From: Tipula vernalis
Taxonomy: Eukaryota; Arthropoda; Insecta; Diptera; Tipulidae
Length of the DNA stretch: 64,000 bases
Assembly (NCBI GenBank): GCA_958295665.1
Contig: OY282559.1
Coordinates: forward strand, 251,529,461 to 251,593,460
Reading direction: 5' to 3'
Below the pieces are notes generated by a model. It was not told the DNA's origin, made no database searches, and was given only the letters and a program-made list of their open reading frames with translations. Made by a program: the position numbers and the translations under genes. This document shows, one piece after another, positions 1 to 11,418 of this stretch (positions are counted from its first letter, which is position 1; every line of letters begins with the position of its first letter).

Positions 1-621
1 ATTAATTTAATTAATATTATAAAATTATAAATTAACTAACTATATAAATAAAATGCTAGTTTGGAAATGTTGATTTGAGTTGAGTTAAGATTTCGTTTTC
101 AACACATAATGACGTATTCATTTATGTATGTGCAAAATTTCGATTAAACGAATCTAAACAACGTGGAATTATGTAAAAACATTAAGGAAGGCTAAATGTT
201 TTGAATTTAGTTATTAGCTTAAAGGAATTTATTGAAGTTTAGATTGCAGGTTTCACACACAAACGTCATGATTACTTATATGGCACACCGATAAATTTTT
301 AAGAAAATAATGTTTTATTTTCCTTGCATTGATTTATTATTTACTTACTTTGCATGCTTGATTTGGCAGGGTAATATGTCCGTGAACTGAGTTAAAGTTT
401 TATGGATATACATATTTATTTTATTTATTGATAAAGAAATCTGAGAAGACGGCAGAAATATGTATGATAATCACGATAACAACCATTGGTTTACGGTTGT
501 GCTGTTTTCTGTTTGGATTTTTTAGTTCTATTATATTACTATATTAATATTATTAATATTTTTAAAATTTATTTATTTGTTCTATGGGGAATAATTTATA
601 ATTTATTTCAGAGAATTTTTT
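1..621. other. AT-rich sequence without a gene
   Basis: No open frame, repeat or RNA gene is recognisable here. The base composition and short A/T runs look like intronic DNA. Confidence 0.6.
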
Positions 622-922
622 GTGTTGTCTTGTGCTGACAATTTTTATCAATTTTTATAAATATTACTGAATAATCATACTAACTGTCGGCTAAACCTGG
701 ATGTTTGTAACCGGGCTAATTCTATCACTACTAATTATCCTATCCTATCCTTAGATTTTGCTGTATGTGAAAGGAGCACGGTGGGACCCGGCCAGGCTTG
801 GACATGGAGCTGTAACATTTATGTAGTGTCGGGGGTGGTGGTGCTTTCTTTGTTGTAATGGTGCTTCGATGTCCTCAATGGAAAGCATTCACCTGTGTCA
901 TAAAGTTGCTGTGACAAATCAA
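622..922 (+). repeat. Dispersed repeat A, copy 1
   Basis: The sequence starts near GTGTTGTCTTGTGCT and contains the shared blocks TGTAACCGGGC, CCTATCCTATCC and CACGGTGGGACCCGG. The same blocks recur near 1351 and 1836. This copy lacks the clear CTTGGCCGTGCATTC end and TCAATCAA tail seen in copy 3. It is probably a non-LTR 3' end or a SINE. No reverse transcriptase is attached, so the class is inferred only from the short-repeat tail of its sisters. Confidence 0.7.
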
Positions 923-973
923 TTCCTCTTGAATTTTTAGCCTTGAATTGGGAAGTCTCCATATTTGTTTTCA

Positions 974-1125
974 TAAAATGTTAATTCTTTTGTAATGTGT
1001 AATATATTCTGTTTTGTCCATTAATATAATTTAATTAATTTAGTTTTAGAATATTTAAACGGATCTCTTCCTTAATTTGCTAATAAATAATCCAATTTTC
1101 AGAATAAACATAGTTCTAGAACTTA
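974..1125. repeat. Spacer repeat B, copy 1
   Basis: This stretch, with TTAATTCTTTTGTAATGTG and ATTCTGTTTTGTCC near its start, matches 1574-1720 with few differences. Together with repeat A it forms a duplicated unit of about 600 bp. Confidence 0.75.
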
Positions 1126-1350
1126 TAGAAGGTATAGAAGTACCATGAAAATGAAATAAGCGCTGTTTTTGTAATCTTAGCTTAGTAATTTTAAATTTGT
1201 CTTAAATATTTTATCAGGTAAATTAATGAAAGGCGGACAGGGGGAAATTACAACATTAATAATTTTTTAAGTCCTGATTTAGATTTAGGGAGTCCTGAGT
1301 ATCCGGCCCTGGATTCCACAGAAATGATCATCTAATAATGTAGTTAGATT

Positions 1351-1573
1351 GTGCTGTCTTGTGCTAACCTATTTACTATATATTGTACTAATAATTTACT
1401 AACTATCGATGGCATTGGTGTCTGTAACCGGGTCAAGTCTGTCCAACTAATAATCCTATCCTATCCCTCGGTTTTGTTATATGTATACGGGTGTACGGTG
1501 TGTGGGCGGGAGTCCGGGAAATCCTGCTATAATGCTTGGCCGTACATTCACAATCAATCAATCAAGCAATCAA
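1351..1573 (+). repeat. Dispersed repeat A, copy 2 (internally deleted)
   Basis: It begins GTGCTGTCTTGTGCT and has TGTAACCGGGTCAAG and CCTATCCTATCC. It then jumps to CTTGGCCGTACATTC and an AATCAATCAATCAA tail, so about 130 bp of the middle present in copy 3 is missing. The 77-codon open frame crossing it is fortuitous. Confidence 0.7.
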
Positions 1574-1720
1574 TAAAATGTTAATTTTTTTTGTAATGTG
1601 TAATATATTCTGTTTTGTCCATTAATATATTTTAATTAATTTAGTTTTAAAATATTTAAAAGGATCCTTACCTTAATTTCCTAATAAATAATCCAATTTT
1701 CAGAATAAACATCGATCTAG
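1574..1720. repeat. Spacer repeat B, copy 2
   Basis: This is a near-identical partner of 974-1125, displaced by 600 bp. It shows that repeat A and its 3' neighbour were duplicated together rather than inserted independently. Confidence 0.75.
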
Positions 1721-1835
1721 AATTAGTCATTATTATAGGGATCAAAATTAATGCCGAATTTCAGATTTAAATTTTAGCTTGATTCAACAACCCTCCAGGA
1801 TCAACAAGTAGTGAATAAGCTGTAGTTTAGAAATC

Positions 1836-2204
1836 GTGTTGTCCTGTGCTAACTATTTTTACTATATAATTACTAACAATTTACTAACTATCGGCTATAC
1901 CTAGGTGTCTGTAACCGGGCCGATTCTGTCACTTCTAACTATCCTATCCTATCCTTCGGTTTTGTTGAATGTGAAAAGGTGCACGGTGGGACCCGGCGAG
2001 GGGTGGACATGATGCTGTCACATTTATGTAGTATCGTGGGTGGTTGTGCCCTCCTTGTTGTAATGGTGCTTAGGTGTCTTCAGGGGGGAAAGCATTCACC
2101 TGTGTTATAAAATTGGTGTGACAGTTTAATGACCACAGCCACAGCACTAACACGGGATTTCTTGATTCATAAGCTTGGCCGTGCATTCAAATCAATCAAT
2201 CAAA
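1836..2204 (+). repeat. Dispersed repeat A, copy 3 (fullest)
   Basis: This is the most complete copy, about 370 bp, from GTGTTGTCCTGTGCT to CTTGGCCGTGCATTCAAATC followed by a (TCAA)n tail. The tail of short repeats is typical of some insect non-LTR elements and SINEs. A fourth copy of the 3' end lies near 26149-26195. Confidence 0.7.
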
Positions 2205-5148
2205 TACGACTAATTTCTCATCAGCGGGTTTCGGCACCAAAATGTGCCCGTTTTTTTTAACCGTTTGTTTTTATATTGTATTTGATTGTAGTTCTGGCAC
2301 TTTAGTTTATATTTTTCGCAATTTTTTGGGGGAATTTTATTTTTGAGTATTGAGAGGATCCCAACTAGTTCATGAATTATTTTTAATAATATACACCACG
2401 CTTCAGTTTACCGGCAATGACTTTAGATTTTTCTTACCGTGTGTCGTTGAATTCTATATGCTCGAAATATTTAAAAGAAACTTCAAAATAATTTTTAATT
2501 ACATAGGAGGATTGAAATGGAATGAAACATTACAAGCAAAAAATTTAAAATCCCAACTTTTCAGACTAATTTTTATTAAACAAGTGCGGTGCCGTAAGTA
2601 CCTGTTTTAATAAAAATTTGTCTAAAAAATTGTGATTTTAAAATTAGGGATTTTGATAATGGGATGTTGTTTAAAAAATAGGGAAAATAATTTTGGAATA
2701 CGGTATCTAGCCCGTAATGTACACCACCACATTATTTTACTGTTGTTTTACAGTTGTTTGTTTATTACAGATTATTTAGATAGGTTAATATTAATTTTCC
2801 GTGTATGTTAAAATACGTTAGTATTCATATTAATGTATTTGGTGCGTATAGTTTACCTACAGCTTCGTAAAGGAAAAAAATGGTTACATAAAAATATGAT
2901 TTGAAATAATAAAGGGGACGAGATCTATGCAGCATCAAGGTTTGAGTTGGCAAATAATGTGCGACTGTTAATCGAATTATTATATGTAGCATTTCAAATA
3001 TTTTTCGTTTTCAAATCACCTTTATTCAACATTAAATATCAATCCTGAAAGCTTACAACCAAAAACTTTTCTTTTTTCGTAAACAAAAATTTAAATTTTA
3101 CAAATTTACAATGACATTTTTGAACTGATAAAATCTATAAGCACAAAAAAAAAAGTACAAAAAGTTTTGTAAACATGAAAGCTTTCGATACGTCGCATAT
3201 ATACGATCCCTTAGTTAGCAAAAATACGTACGTATACATATTATATATAGAGAAGAAACGAACAACAAAAAAAATTGTAATTGTAAAAGTTTCATTTCTT
3301 TTATTTTTTAAAATGCTTTTCTTTTAAAAGATTTATAATCTAAAATAAATTTCAAAATAACAATAAAAGTATAGACGAATATATAACTGTAAAAATAAAA
3401 AAAATAAAGTATAACATCAGCAGCAACCCCTCTAGTTTTTTATGTTATATTGTATTTCCATCTACTTTTTTGTACTAAGTTCCAGCCAAATGAAATAAAC
3501 TATTTATGTAAAAGGCAAAGCCTATTTATTGTTTTTTTCTTCTCCAAAATGTAAAAAAGTAGAAATCGAGCGAAACACAACTGGGTAAAGGTGAATACAA
3601 CATCCCAAGGTGGTACTTCCAAACCACCACCAAAATAATAGGGGTAGACTAGATACGGAAAAAATTGCGTTTCCTTTTCTATTTCAAAGACGTGTGTAAA
3701 TATGAACGGCAAATGATGTATGCAACTTCCTGACTATGTATATACGAGTTTTTACCTAACTCTGCGCGTTCTACAATGCAGAGTAGTAAATATAGTAGAA
3801 TACAAAAAAAAACATAATAATTTAATTTTAATTCCTCACCCCCTTAATGAAACATTTTTACTTTTGATTTTCCTATTTGCTTCACACAAATTAGAATTTC
3901 ACTATAGTGTTTTTTGTACGAATTTTCATATTGTTTTAGAATTTAAAATTTATGAAAAGCAAATAGAAACACACACACACACACACGCACATACATATAA
4001 TAAAATGAAGGAAAGGTATAAGGAATGATTATGAATTATCTATCTCATACCTAAATATTTACGAAATACTGTGTTGTTTAAGCGCTCGCTCACAATGCAA
4101 ATGAAAATTCGTTTTTTTTTCTAAACATTTTTTTTTTGTTGTACTTGTCGTATTTCAGCATTAAAGAAAATACATTTTTATGTTTCCTTTTTTTTTGTTT
4201 CTATTGTTTGGTGGTGTATTTTATTGTGTTTGAATAATTAATTGCCGCGAATTAGTTGGCAGGCAATTCAATTACGTGGGATTATTTTTGTTAAGGTATT
4301 TAAAGCGCAAAATAAAATAAAATAAAAAATGAAATATTTTTGTAAGCCAAAAAAATTACGGAAAATACGGAACAAAAAAAGAAATCCAAAATCCATTTTT
4401 ATGTACTATTGTAATACGCGCGCCCATACCAATTGTAAAATTTTATTTGATTTTAATATTAAACGGTGTGTATTTGTGGCAGGCGGGTGCGAAAATCATA
4501 ATTGCGATAATTCATGCTCGGTTGGGTATATACTGAAAATCAAATCATTATTTAATTAATTTAGTTCGATAAAGTGGCTTCTTAGGGTATACATACATAT
4601 GTAAAAGGGTATTATATTGTATAAAAAAATGTGTTAAATTATATTTTAAGAAATTTTGATGAACCTAATCGTATAAACTGGAGCGTTAAACTTTCGAGCC
4701 GACGCAATAATTTCGTGATTGTATAAAACTCGATATGTACCATTTGGATCCACTAGCCATATTTCAATCTGACGCGCCTATGCTCACCTCGCAACTCATA
4801 CCAGCGCCTGATAATGATTTGTAATATAACTCCTATAATTTCAGCTTATACCATTTCCAAGATTTGTAGAACTTAGAAGTGACCCGTAATGGGACATTTG
4901 AAAATTTGGGACAAATTTTGAAAAATATCGAATTATAATTTAGCTCGGGATCCGCTCGATTCCTTAACAATAAAAATCACAATAAAAATCTCGGAAAACC
5001 AAAGTAAAGTGCCAGAAGACGACTACATTAGATTCTAACTATGAACTACAAAAAGATAACAAACCTCAAAGTGGCTGCTAAACCAAAAAATATATTTGCT
5101 TCCAGATTTCACAATTCTACGACACACACAGAAATTCTTTACCACGTG
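2205..5148. other. AT-rich intron-like DNA with an (AC)n microsatellite
   Basis: No gene is supported here. An (AC)n run lies at 3968-3990. Open frames of 70-102 codons (for example 3500-3712 and 3720-4028) are AT-rich, show no domain and end in simple repeats. There is single-copy-looking DNA up to the target duplication at 5149. Confidence 0.6.
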
Positions 5149-5157
5149 AAACCTATT
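5149..5157. repeat. Left target-site duplication of the foldback element
   Basis: The 9-bp word AAACCTATT is found here and again at 11410-11418, directly abutting the two inverted ends. The flanking bases differ on both sides, so the duplication is exactly 9 bp. Confidence 0.85.
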
Positions 5158-5478
5158 ATTCGCGTGAACTTTGTCCTAAATCTGTCCTAAAAAAAAAAAA
5201 AAATAATTAGGATTTTTTTTTAGGACAAACTTCACGAATCTAAATACATAAGTGAAGTTTGTCCTAAATTTGTCCTAAAAATCGTCAATAAAAATTATTG
5301 TTTACATGTATTAGTGTAAAAGCAGAAACTCTCGTTATAACGAATTTCTTTAATAAGAATAATAAAAATTATTTACGAATTATACGTAATACATAAAAAC
5401 GATGGAAGTAAGATATTACTTCTTTATTTTCTTTATAAATTAATGTAGCGAATAATATGAATAAATGAAATTTCGAAT
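5158..5478. repeat. Left terminal inverted region of the foldback element
   Basis: This contains the 36-bp end block, a short A-rich palindrome (about 5191-5265) that repeats the TTTGTCCTAAA word in both orientations, and the inner block with ACATGTATTAGTG and CTCGTTATAACGAATT. It matches the right end at 11200-11409 in inverted form. Confidence 0.75.
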
Positions 5479-6798
5479 TTTCTTGACCAAAGTGGCCTAT
5501 ATGCAAAGTTGGCATAGGATGTAGGCTATCCGAAACCAGTCTAAGTTTTGAAAAAAATAGGGGATTAGAGTATTTAGGACAACGATGTTTGATACCATCT
5601 CACCCAATAATTATACCAAATATTATGAAAAAATGAATTTCCCAATTTTCTTGAGAAAATCCTAGGAAGCTGACACCAAAGTGACCTATATGCAAAGTTG
5701 GCATAGGATCTAGGCTATCCGAAACCAGTTTCAGTTTTAAAAAATATAGGGGATTAGGGTATTTAGGACAACGATGTTTGATACCATCTCACCCAATAAT
5801 TATACCAAATATTATGAAAAAATGATTTTCCCAATTTTCTTGAGAAAATCCTAGGAAGCTGACACCAAAGTGACCTATATACAAAGTTGGCATAGGATCT
5901 AGGCTATCCGAAACCAGTTTCAGTTTTAAAAAATATAGGGGATTAGGGTATTTAGGACAACGATGTTTGATACCATCTCACCCAATAATTATACCAAATA
6001 TTATGAAAAAATTAATTTCCCAATTTTCTTGAGAAAATCCTAGGAAGCTGACACCAAAGTGACCTATATCCAAAGTTGACATAGGATCTAGGCTATCCGA
6101 AACCATTTTCAATTTTAAAAAAAATAGGGGATTAGGGTATTTAGGACAACGATGTTTGATACCATCTCACCCAATAATTATACCAAATATTATGAAAAAA
6201 TGAATTTCCCAATTTTCTTGAGAAAATCCTAGGAAGCTGACACCAAAGTGACCTATATGCAAAGTTGGCCTAGGATCTAGGCTATCCGAAACTATTTTCA
6301 GTTTTAAAAAAAATAGGGGATTAGGGTATTTAGGACAACGATGTTTGATACCATCTCACCCAATAATTATACCAAATATTATGAAAAAATTAATTTCCCA
6401 ATTTTCTTGAGAAAATCCTAGGAAGCTGACACCAAAGTGACCTATATCCAAAGTTGACATAGGATCTAGGCTATCCGAAACCATTTTCAGTTTTGCAAAA
6501 AATAGGGGATTAGGGTATTTAGGACAACGATGTTTGATACTATCTCACCCAATAATTATACCAAATATTATGAAAAAATTAATTTCCCAATTTTCTTGAG
6601 AAAATCCTAGGAAGCTGACACCAAAGTGACCTATATGCAAAGTTGGCATAGGATCTAGGCTATCCGAAACCAGTTTCAGTTTTGAAAAAAATAGGGGATT
6701 AGGGTATTTAGGACAACGATGTTTGATACGATCTCACCCAATAATTATACCAAATATTATGAAAAAATGATTTTCCCAATTTTCTTGAGAAAATCCTA
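5479..6798 (-). repeat. Satellite array, left arm (about 7 monomers of 189 bp)
   Basis: The anchor CGATGTTTGATACCATC recurs at 5583, 5772, 5961, 6150, 6339, 6528 and 6717, which is exactly 189 bp each time. Monomers differ by scattered substitutions. The first is degenerate and lacks the GAGAAAATCCTAGGAAGC block. By convention I call this orientation minus because the other arm is longer. Confidence 0.95.
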
Positions 6799-9700
6799 TT
6801 AGTATCAAACATCGTTGTCCTAAATACCCTAATCCCCTATATTTTTCAAAACTGAAACTGGTTTCGGATAGCCTAGATCCTATGCCAACTTTGTATATAG
6901 GTCACTTTGGTGTCAGCTTCCTAGGATTTTCTAAAGAAAATTGGGAAAATCATTTTTTCATAATATTTGGTATAATTATTGGGTGAGATGGTATCAAACA
7001 TCGTTGTCCTAAATACCCTAATCCCCTATATTTTTTAAAATTGAAACTGGTTTCGGATAGCCTAGATCCTATGCCAACTTTGCATATAGGTCACTTTGGT
7101 GTCAGCTTCCTAGGATTTTCTCAAGAAAATTGGGAAATCATTTTTTCATAATATTTGGTATAATTATTGGGTGAGATCGTATCAAACATCGTTGTCCTAA
7201 ATACCCTAATCCCCTATTTTTTTCAAAACTGAAACTGGTTTCGGATAGCCTAGATCCTATGCCAACTTTGCATATAGGTCACTTTGGTGTCAGCTTCCTA
7301 GGATTTTCTCAAGAAAATTGGGAAATTAATTTTTTCATAATATTTGGTATAATTATTGGGTGAGATAGTATCAAACATCGTTGTCCTAAATACCCTAATC
7401 CCCTATTTTTTGCAAAACTGAAACTGGTTTCGGATAGCATAGATCCTATGCCAACTTTGCATATAGGTCACTTTGGTGTCAGCTTCCTAGGATTTTCTCA
7501 AGAAAATTGGGAAAATCATTTTTTCATAATATTTGGTATAATTATTGGCTGAGATCGTATCAAACATCGTGGTCCTAAATACCCTAATCCCCTATATTTT
7601 TTAAAACTGAAACTGGTTTCGGATAGCCTAGATCCTATGCCAACTTTGCATATAGGTCACTTTGGTGTCAGCTTCCTAGGATTTTCTCAAGAAAATTGGG
7701 AAATTCATTTTTTCATAATATTTGATATAATTATTGGGTGAGATGGTATCAAACATCGTTGTCCTAAATACCCTAATCCCCTATTTTTTTTAAAATTGAA
7801 AATGGTTTCGGATAGCCTAGATCCTATGTCAACTTTGGATATAGGTCACTTTGGTGTCAGCTTCCTAGGATTTTCTCAAGAAAATTGGGAAATTAATTTT
7901 TTCATAATATTTGGTATAATTATTGGGTGAGATGGTATCAAACATCGTTGTCCTAAATACCCTAATCCCCTATTTTTTTCAAAACTGAAACTGGTTTCGG
8001 ATAGCCTAGATCCTATGCCAACTTTGTATATAGGTCACTTTGGTGTCAGCTTCCTAGGATTTTCTCAAGAAAATTGGGAAAATCATTTTTTCATAATATT
8101 TGGTATAATTATTGGGTGAGATGGTATCAAACATCGTTGTCCTAAGTACCCTAATCCCCTATATTTTTTAAAACTGAAACTGGTTTCGGATAGCCTAGAT
8201 CCTATGCCAACTTTGCATATAGGTCACTTTGGTGTCAGCTTCCTAGGATTTTCTCAAGAAAATTGGGAAATTAATTTTTTCATAATATTTGGTATAATTA
8301 TTGGGTGAGATAGTATCAAACATCGTTGTCCTAAATACCCTAATCCCCTATATTTTTTAAAACTGAAACTGGTTTCGGATAGCCTAGATCCTATGCCAAC
8401 TTTGCATATAGGTCACTTTGGTGTCAGCTTCCTAGGATTTTCTCAAGAAAATTGGGAAATTCATTTTTTCATAATATTTGGTATAATTATTGGGTGAGAT
8501 GGTATCAAAAATCGTTGTCCTAAATACCCTAATCCCCTATTTTTTTTAAAACTGAATATGGTTTCGGATAGCCTAGATCCTATGCCAACTTTGCATATAG
8601 GTCACTTTGGTGTCAGCTTCCTAGGATTTTCTCAAGAAAATTGGGAAAATCATTTTTTCATAATATTTGGTATAATTATTGGGTGAGATCGTATCAAACA
8701 TCGTTGTCCTAAATACCCTAATCCCCTATTTTTTTCAAAACTGAAGCTGGTTTCGGATAGCCTAGATCCTATGCCAACTTCGCATATAGGACACTTTGGT
8801 GTCAGCTTCCTAGGATTTTTTCAAGAAAATTGGAAAAATCATTTTTTCATAATATTTGGTATAATTATTGGGTTAGATCGTATTAAACATCGTTGTTCTA
8901 AATACCCTAATCCCCTATTTTTTTCAAAACTGAAACTGGTTTCGGATAGCCTAGATCTTATGCTAACTTTGCATATAGGACACTTTGGTGTCAGCTTCCT
9001 AGGATTTTTTCAAGAAAATTGGGAAAATCATTTTTTCATAATATTTGGTATAATTATTGGGTTAGATCGTATTAAACATCGTTGTCCTAAATACCCTAAT
9101 CCCCTATTTTTTTCAAAACTGAAACTGGTTTCGGATAGCCTAGATCCTATGCCAACTTTGCATATAGGTCACTTTGGTGTCAGCTTCCTAGGATTTTCTC
9201 AAGAAAATTGGGAAATTCATTTTTTCATAATATTTGGTATAATTATTGGGTTAGATCGTATCAAACATCGTTGTCCTAAATACCCTAATCCCCTATTTTT
9301 TTCAAAACTGAAACTGGTTTCGGATAGCCTAGATCCTATGCCAACTTTGCATATAGGTCACTTTGGTGTCAGCTTCCTAGGATTTTCTCAAGAAAATTGG
9401 GAAAATCATATTTTCATAATATTTGGTATAATTATTGGGTGAGATCGTATCAAACATCGTTGTCCTAAATAACCTAATCCCCTATTTTTTTCAAAACTGA
9501 AACTGGTTTCGGATAGCCGAGATCCTATGCCAACTTTGCGTATAGGTCACTTTGGTGTCAGCTTCCTAGGATTTTCTCAAGAAAATTGGGAAATTCATTT
9601 TTTCATAATATTTGGTATAATTATTGGGTGAGATCGTATCAAACATCGTTGTCCTAAATACCCTAATCCCCTATTTTTTTCAAAACTGAAACTGGTTTCG

Positions 9701-11200
9701 GATAGCCTAGATCCTATGCCAACTTTGCATATAGGACACTTTGGTGTCAGCTTCCTAGGATTTTCTCAAGAAAATTGGGAAAATTATTTTTTCATAATAT
9801 TTGGTATAATTATTGGGTGAGATCGTATCAAACATCGTTGTCCTAAATACCCTAATCCCCTATTTTTTTCAAAACTGAAACTGGTTTCGGATAGCCTAGA
9901 TCCTATGCCAACTTTGCATATAGGACACTTTGGTGTCAGCTTCCTAGGATTTTCTCAAGAAAATTGGAAAAATTATTTTTTCATAATATTTGGTATAATT
10001 ATTGGGTTAGATCGTATCAAACATCGTTGTCCTAAATACCCTAATCCCCTATTTTTTTCAAAACTGAAACTGGTTTCGGATAGCCTAGATCCTATGCCAA
10101 CTTTGCATATAGGTCACTTTGGTGTCAGCTTCCTAGGATTTTCTCAAGAAAATTGGGAAATTCATTTTTTCATAATATTTGGTATAATTATTGGGTTAGA
10201 TCGTATCAAACATCGTTGTCCTAAATACCCTAATCCCCTATTTTTTTCAAAACTGAAACTGGTTTCGGATAGCCTAGATCCTATGCCAACTTTGCATATA
10301 GGTCATTTTGGTGTCAGCTTCCTAGGATTTTCTCAAGAAAATTGGGAAAATCATATTTTCATAATATTTGGTATAATTATTGGGTGAGATCGTATCAAAC
10401 ATCGTTGTCCTAAATACCCTAATCCCCTATTTTTTTCAAAACTGAAACTGGTTTCGGATAGCCGAGATCCTATGCCAACTTTGCGTATAGGTCACTTTGG
10501 TGTCAGCTTCCTAGGATTTTCTCAAGAAAATTGGGAAATTCATTTTTTCATAATATTTGGTATAATTATTGGGTGAGATCGTATCAAACATCGTTGTCCT
10601 AAGTACCCTAATCCCCTATTTTTTTCAAAACTGAAACTGGTTTCGGATAGCCTAGATCCTATGCCAACTTTGCATATAGGACACTTTGGTGTCAGCTTCC
10701 TAGGATTTTCTCAAGAAAATTGGGAAAATTATTTTTTCATAATATTTGGTATAATTATTGGGTGAGATCGTATCAAACATCGTTGTCCTAAATACCCTAA
10801 TCCCCTATTTTTTTCAAAACTGAAAATGGTTTCGGATAGTCTAGATCCTATGCCAACTTTGCATATAGGACACTTTGGTGTCAGCTTCCTAGGATTTTTT
10901 CAAGAAAATTGGGAAAATCATTTTTTCATAATATTTGGTATAATTATTGGGTTAGATCGTATTAAACATCGTTGTCCTAAATACCCTAATCCCCTATTTT
11001 TTTCAAAACTGAAACTGGTTTCGGATAGCCTCGATCTTATGCCAACTTTTCATATAGGTCACTTTGGTGTCAGCTTCCTAGGATTTTCTCAAGAAAATTG
11101 GGAATATCATTTCTTCATAATATTTGATATAATTATTGGGTGAGATCGTATCAAACATTGTTGTCCTAACCACCCTAAATTCCTATTTTTTCCAAAAAAT
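6799..11200 (+). repeat. Satellite array, right arm (about 23 monomers of 189 bp)
   Basis: The same monomer is inverted relative to the left arm and runs from the head-to-head junction at about 6799 to about 11200. Within it a 945-bp higher-order unit of five monomers is duplicated. The variant words GCCGAGATCC (9516 and 10461), TTGCGTATAGG and AATCATATTTTC (near 9404 and 10349) recur 945 bp apart. One frame is open except for a single TGA per monomer. Where the TGA is TTA, neighbouring monomers join into open frames of 223, 160 and 105 codons. These are not credible genes. Confidence 0.95.
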
Positions 11201-11409
11201 ATTTCTCGAAAAGTACGAAATATTTTAATTAGTTTTTTTTATCTTGTAATCTTTGCCATCTTATTTAAAATTAGTTTAAAAAATTTCAACTTTGATTACC
11301 CAAAACTAAAATTCGTAATAACGAGACATTCTGATTTTTTACTAATACATGCACACACAGTATGTTTTTTTTATTTTTAGGACAGATTTAGGACAAAATT
11401 CACATACGT
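11200..11409. repeat. Right terminal inverted region of the foldback element
   Basis: Unique sequence follows the last degenerate monomer. It then carries the inverse of the left inner block (AACGAGACATTCTG, ACTAATACATG) and of the end block (GGACAGATTTAGGACAAAA). Confidence 0.75.
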
Positions 11410-11418
11410 AAACCTATT
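11410..11418. repeat. Right target-site duplication of the foldback element
   Basis: AAACCTATT is identical to 5149-5157. Confidence 0.85.

Larger units (their letters stand above)
5158..11409. mobile_element. Foldback (MULE-type) element with arms made of 189-bp satellite
   Basis: The element is 6252 bp. Its two ends align without gaps when one is reverse-complemented: both read GTGAA, one variable base, then TTTGTCCTAAATCTGTCC, starting at the same distance from the duplication. A second inverted block inside each end carries ATGTATTAGT, CAGAA and CTCGTTAT. Between the ends lie satellite monomers in one orientation (about 5480-6798) and then in the opposite orientation (about 6799-11200). 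The monomer itself contains TTGTCCTAAAT, as do the ends. Foldback elements of Drosophila share this design and make 9-bp duplications. No transposase is encoded, so the element would depend on another element. Class assignment is inference; the ends and duplication are visible. Confidence 0.82.

Noticed and set aside
8771..9442. 223-codon open frame with 63-residue repeats
   Set aside because: It is the satellite monomer read through; the sister frames at 9905 and 10826 are the same thing. No start context, domain or independent coding signal.
5158..11409. CRISPR-like array
   Set aside because: Units are contiguous 189-bp monomers with no spacers, in a eukaryotic intron-like context.
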